From NCBI GenBank assembly GCA_945872565.1, contig CAMBZN010000003.1, positions 41,341 to 105,340 on the forward strand: a stretch of 64,000 nucleotides of DNA, read 5' to 3'. Below the pieces are notes generated by a model. It did not search any database. It was not told the origin of the DNA and worked only from the letters and a program-made list of their open reading frames with translations. Of this stretch, positions 62,929-64,000 are shown one piece after another; the stretch's first letter is position 1, and each line of letters starts with the position of its first letter. The position numbers were made by a program, and so were the translations under genes. The DNA comes from Chlamydia trachomatis (GTDB taxonomy: Bacteria > Chlamydiota > Chlamydiia > Chlamydiales > 2-12-FULL-49-11).

Positions 62929-63939
62929 TCAGTATGAATCGGCTATTAACTTTAAATATTCAATATTTTTTTTATGAAGAATAGCTACTGCTTCAAAAAG
63001 GTTTTGCCGATCTTTACACCTAGACTTTAATTCTTCTGTTAACGGGGGGGGAGTCTTTTCAAATTGATCGAGTATATTTGTTAAAGCCTCCATTTCATGA
63101 TCTTTTTGCTCTAGCGCTCTTCCATAATTTTTGATTCTATCCAACATTGTCTGATTGTCCCCTACCATCGCGTTGTTTTCTTTTGCCAGACTTTCATGAT
63201 TATGAACTGGGTCAGCTGTTTGGATCGTCTGCATTTTTATATCGATCAATCGTTGGTTTTCATCGATTGTTTTCATCATTTGATCGATTTCATATAGTAA
63301 ATAGTCATATTCCTTTTGCATTATCTCCTGCTGCTCTCTCATTTTTGGTAGCCGGTGCACTTTTATAAAGTCTTGTTCAAGAATGCCCCTTGCTTCAGCA
63401 GCAAATTGGATTGCCTCCGCCATTTTCATCTGTTCATTTGCAATCTCCTTTTGAATTTCTTCAATGGATCTGTCTTTCGACACCTTTGCTAATACGGCAA
63501 CAGACTCCTTTTGCTCTTCTACCCCCATCTGTTTTTTTAGATCTGGAAAACATTTTAATGCATTTTTTTCTACCTTAGCGAGCATATCTAAATAATTTTT
63601 TGCTTCACTATGTCCTTCACCATTATTATATTCTGAATCTTTAGAGAAAACATATTTGGCATGTTGACAGTCCCCGCGTACTTCACGGATAAAAAGGTCC
63701 ATTCTATCCACATTCCTCTTTATTATATACAAGTTATCACAAGGGTGCAGACTTGGTGGGAGAGGATGCTTACTCATAATTTCATCCACTAAACGATCTA
63801 TTTCATCTACCCGTTTTTTTAAAAGATCAAATCTACGTCCAATGAATTCATCGTGAAAAACATGAGTTAATTTGACACCCTTTGCAATATCCAAAATCAT
63901 TTCCTTGTTATTACATATATTATAACATAAATGAATCAT
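62929..63939 (-). CDS. Coiled-coil protein, unknown
   Basis: 336 residues, mostly charged helices (LLKKRVDEIDRLVDEIMSKH, KEIANEQMKMAEAIQFAAEA, MREQQEIMQKEYDYLLYEID), with no membrane segment or known domain. The start is uncertain: either the first ATG (63939) or the one at 63900 (MILDIAKGVK); neither has a well-spaced ribosome-binding site. It lies directly upstream of the broken Inc-like gene (40 bases), so they may have formed an operon. Confidence 0.6.
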   Translation of the reverse strand: MIHLCYNICNNKEMILDIAKGVKLTHVFHDEFIGRRFDLLKKRVDEIDRLVDEIMSKHPLPPSLHPCDNLYIIKRNVDRMDLFIREVRGDCQHAKYVFSKDSEYNNGEGHSEAKNYLDMLAKVEKNALKCFPDLKKQMGVEEQKESVAVLAKVSKDRSIEEIQKEIANEQMKMAEAIQFAAEARGILEQDFIKVHRLPKMREQQEIMQKEYDYLLYEIDQMMKTIDENQRLIDIKMQTIQTADPVHNHESLAKENNAMVGDNQTMLDRIKNYGRALEQKDHEMEALTNILDQFEKTPPPLTEELKSRCKDRQNLFEAVAILHKKNIEYLKLIADSY

Positions 63940-64000
63940 TTTCCAACATACTAAACCGCCAAAATCTGCCCGAAATGCTTACTTGTAATTAATTTAAATT

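Overview
This AT-rich window comes from a Chlamydiales bacterium outside the classical Chlamydiaceae. The evidence is a V-type (not F-type) ATP synthase operon with a DUF2764 gene, a transaldolase, the block infA / tRNA-Thr / tuf / tRNA-Trp / secE / nusG / rplK / rplA / rplJ / rplL / rpoB / rpoC, a TyrP-type aromatic amino-acid permease, and a HEAT / HIT / MYG1 / LOG-like block that I remember as a conserved chlamydial neighbourhood (CT384-CT387 in C. trachomatis). Several proteins have a paired hydrophobic stretch like inclusion-membrane (Inc) proteins. The exact family cannot be fixed from sequence alone.

Layout. 1-5.85 kb: V-ATPase genes (atpB truncated by the window edge, atpA, DUF2764 gene, atpE), two small exported proteins and tal. 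5.9-16.3 kb: an accessory region between tal and rpoC, genes that are adjacent in Chlamydiaceae as I recall them. It holds two repeat-bearing membrane proteins, a duplicated pair of an unknown gene and a SprT/DUF2786 metalloprotease gene (one protease copy dead), a 3-kb insert between 173-bp direct repeats (broken GNAT gene, alpha/beta hydrolase, RidA-like fragment, exported nucleoside phosphorylase), a dead V-ATPase proteolipid gene (atpK) and an internally deleted ISAs1-like element. 16.3-29.1 kb: the transcription/translation block with two tRNAs and several hairpins. 29.2-33.9 kb: sufE, an unknown membrane protein whose ribosome-binding site lies in a perfect hairpin, and three tandem Inc-like paralogues. 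33.9-41.2 kb: tyrP, an exported FkbM methyltransferase and the HEAT/HIT/MYG1/LOG block.

41.3-44.5 kb: a CAU tRNA gene followed, 3043 bp further on, by a copy of its 3' half and downstream flank. Between the two copies lie a MarR-GNAT regulator, a CsaA-like tRNA-binding protein, a NIF3/CutA-like protein, a DUF1653 protein and gene scraps, which looks like a small integrated island without an integrase. 44.8-50.8 kb: an exported flavin amine oxidase, a TrpR repressor with a perfect palindrome in front, and a tightly packed operon (FAD monooxygenase, MFS transporter, TIGR04076 protein, aldo/keto reductase) that itself starts behind a second palindrome. This is the best candidate for an undescribed system: a possible tryptophan-controlled redox or transport pathway. 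50.8-64 kb: a GrpB/Vat-type acetyltransferase fusion, a GNAT remnant, another Inc-like gene with a duplicated tail, a methyltransferase, a glycosyltransferase-like protein, Nudix and TagI repair enzymes, an exported 2H phosphoesterase-like protein, two long coiled-coil proteins, a P-type ATPase and an Inc-like gene broken by an in-frame TGA.

Family assignments come from motifs read by eye; no database search was run. Comparisons with other chlamydiae are from memory.
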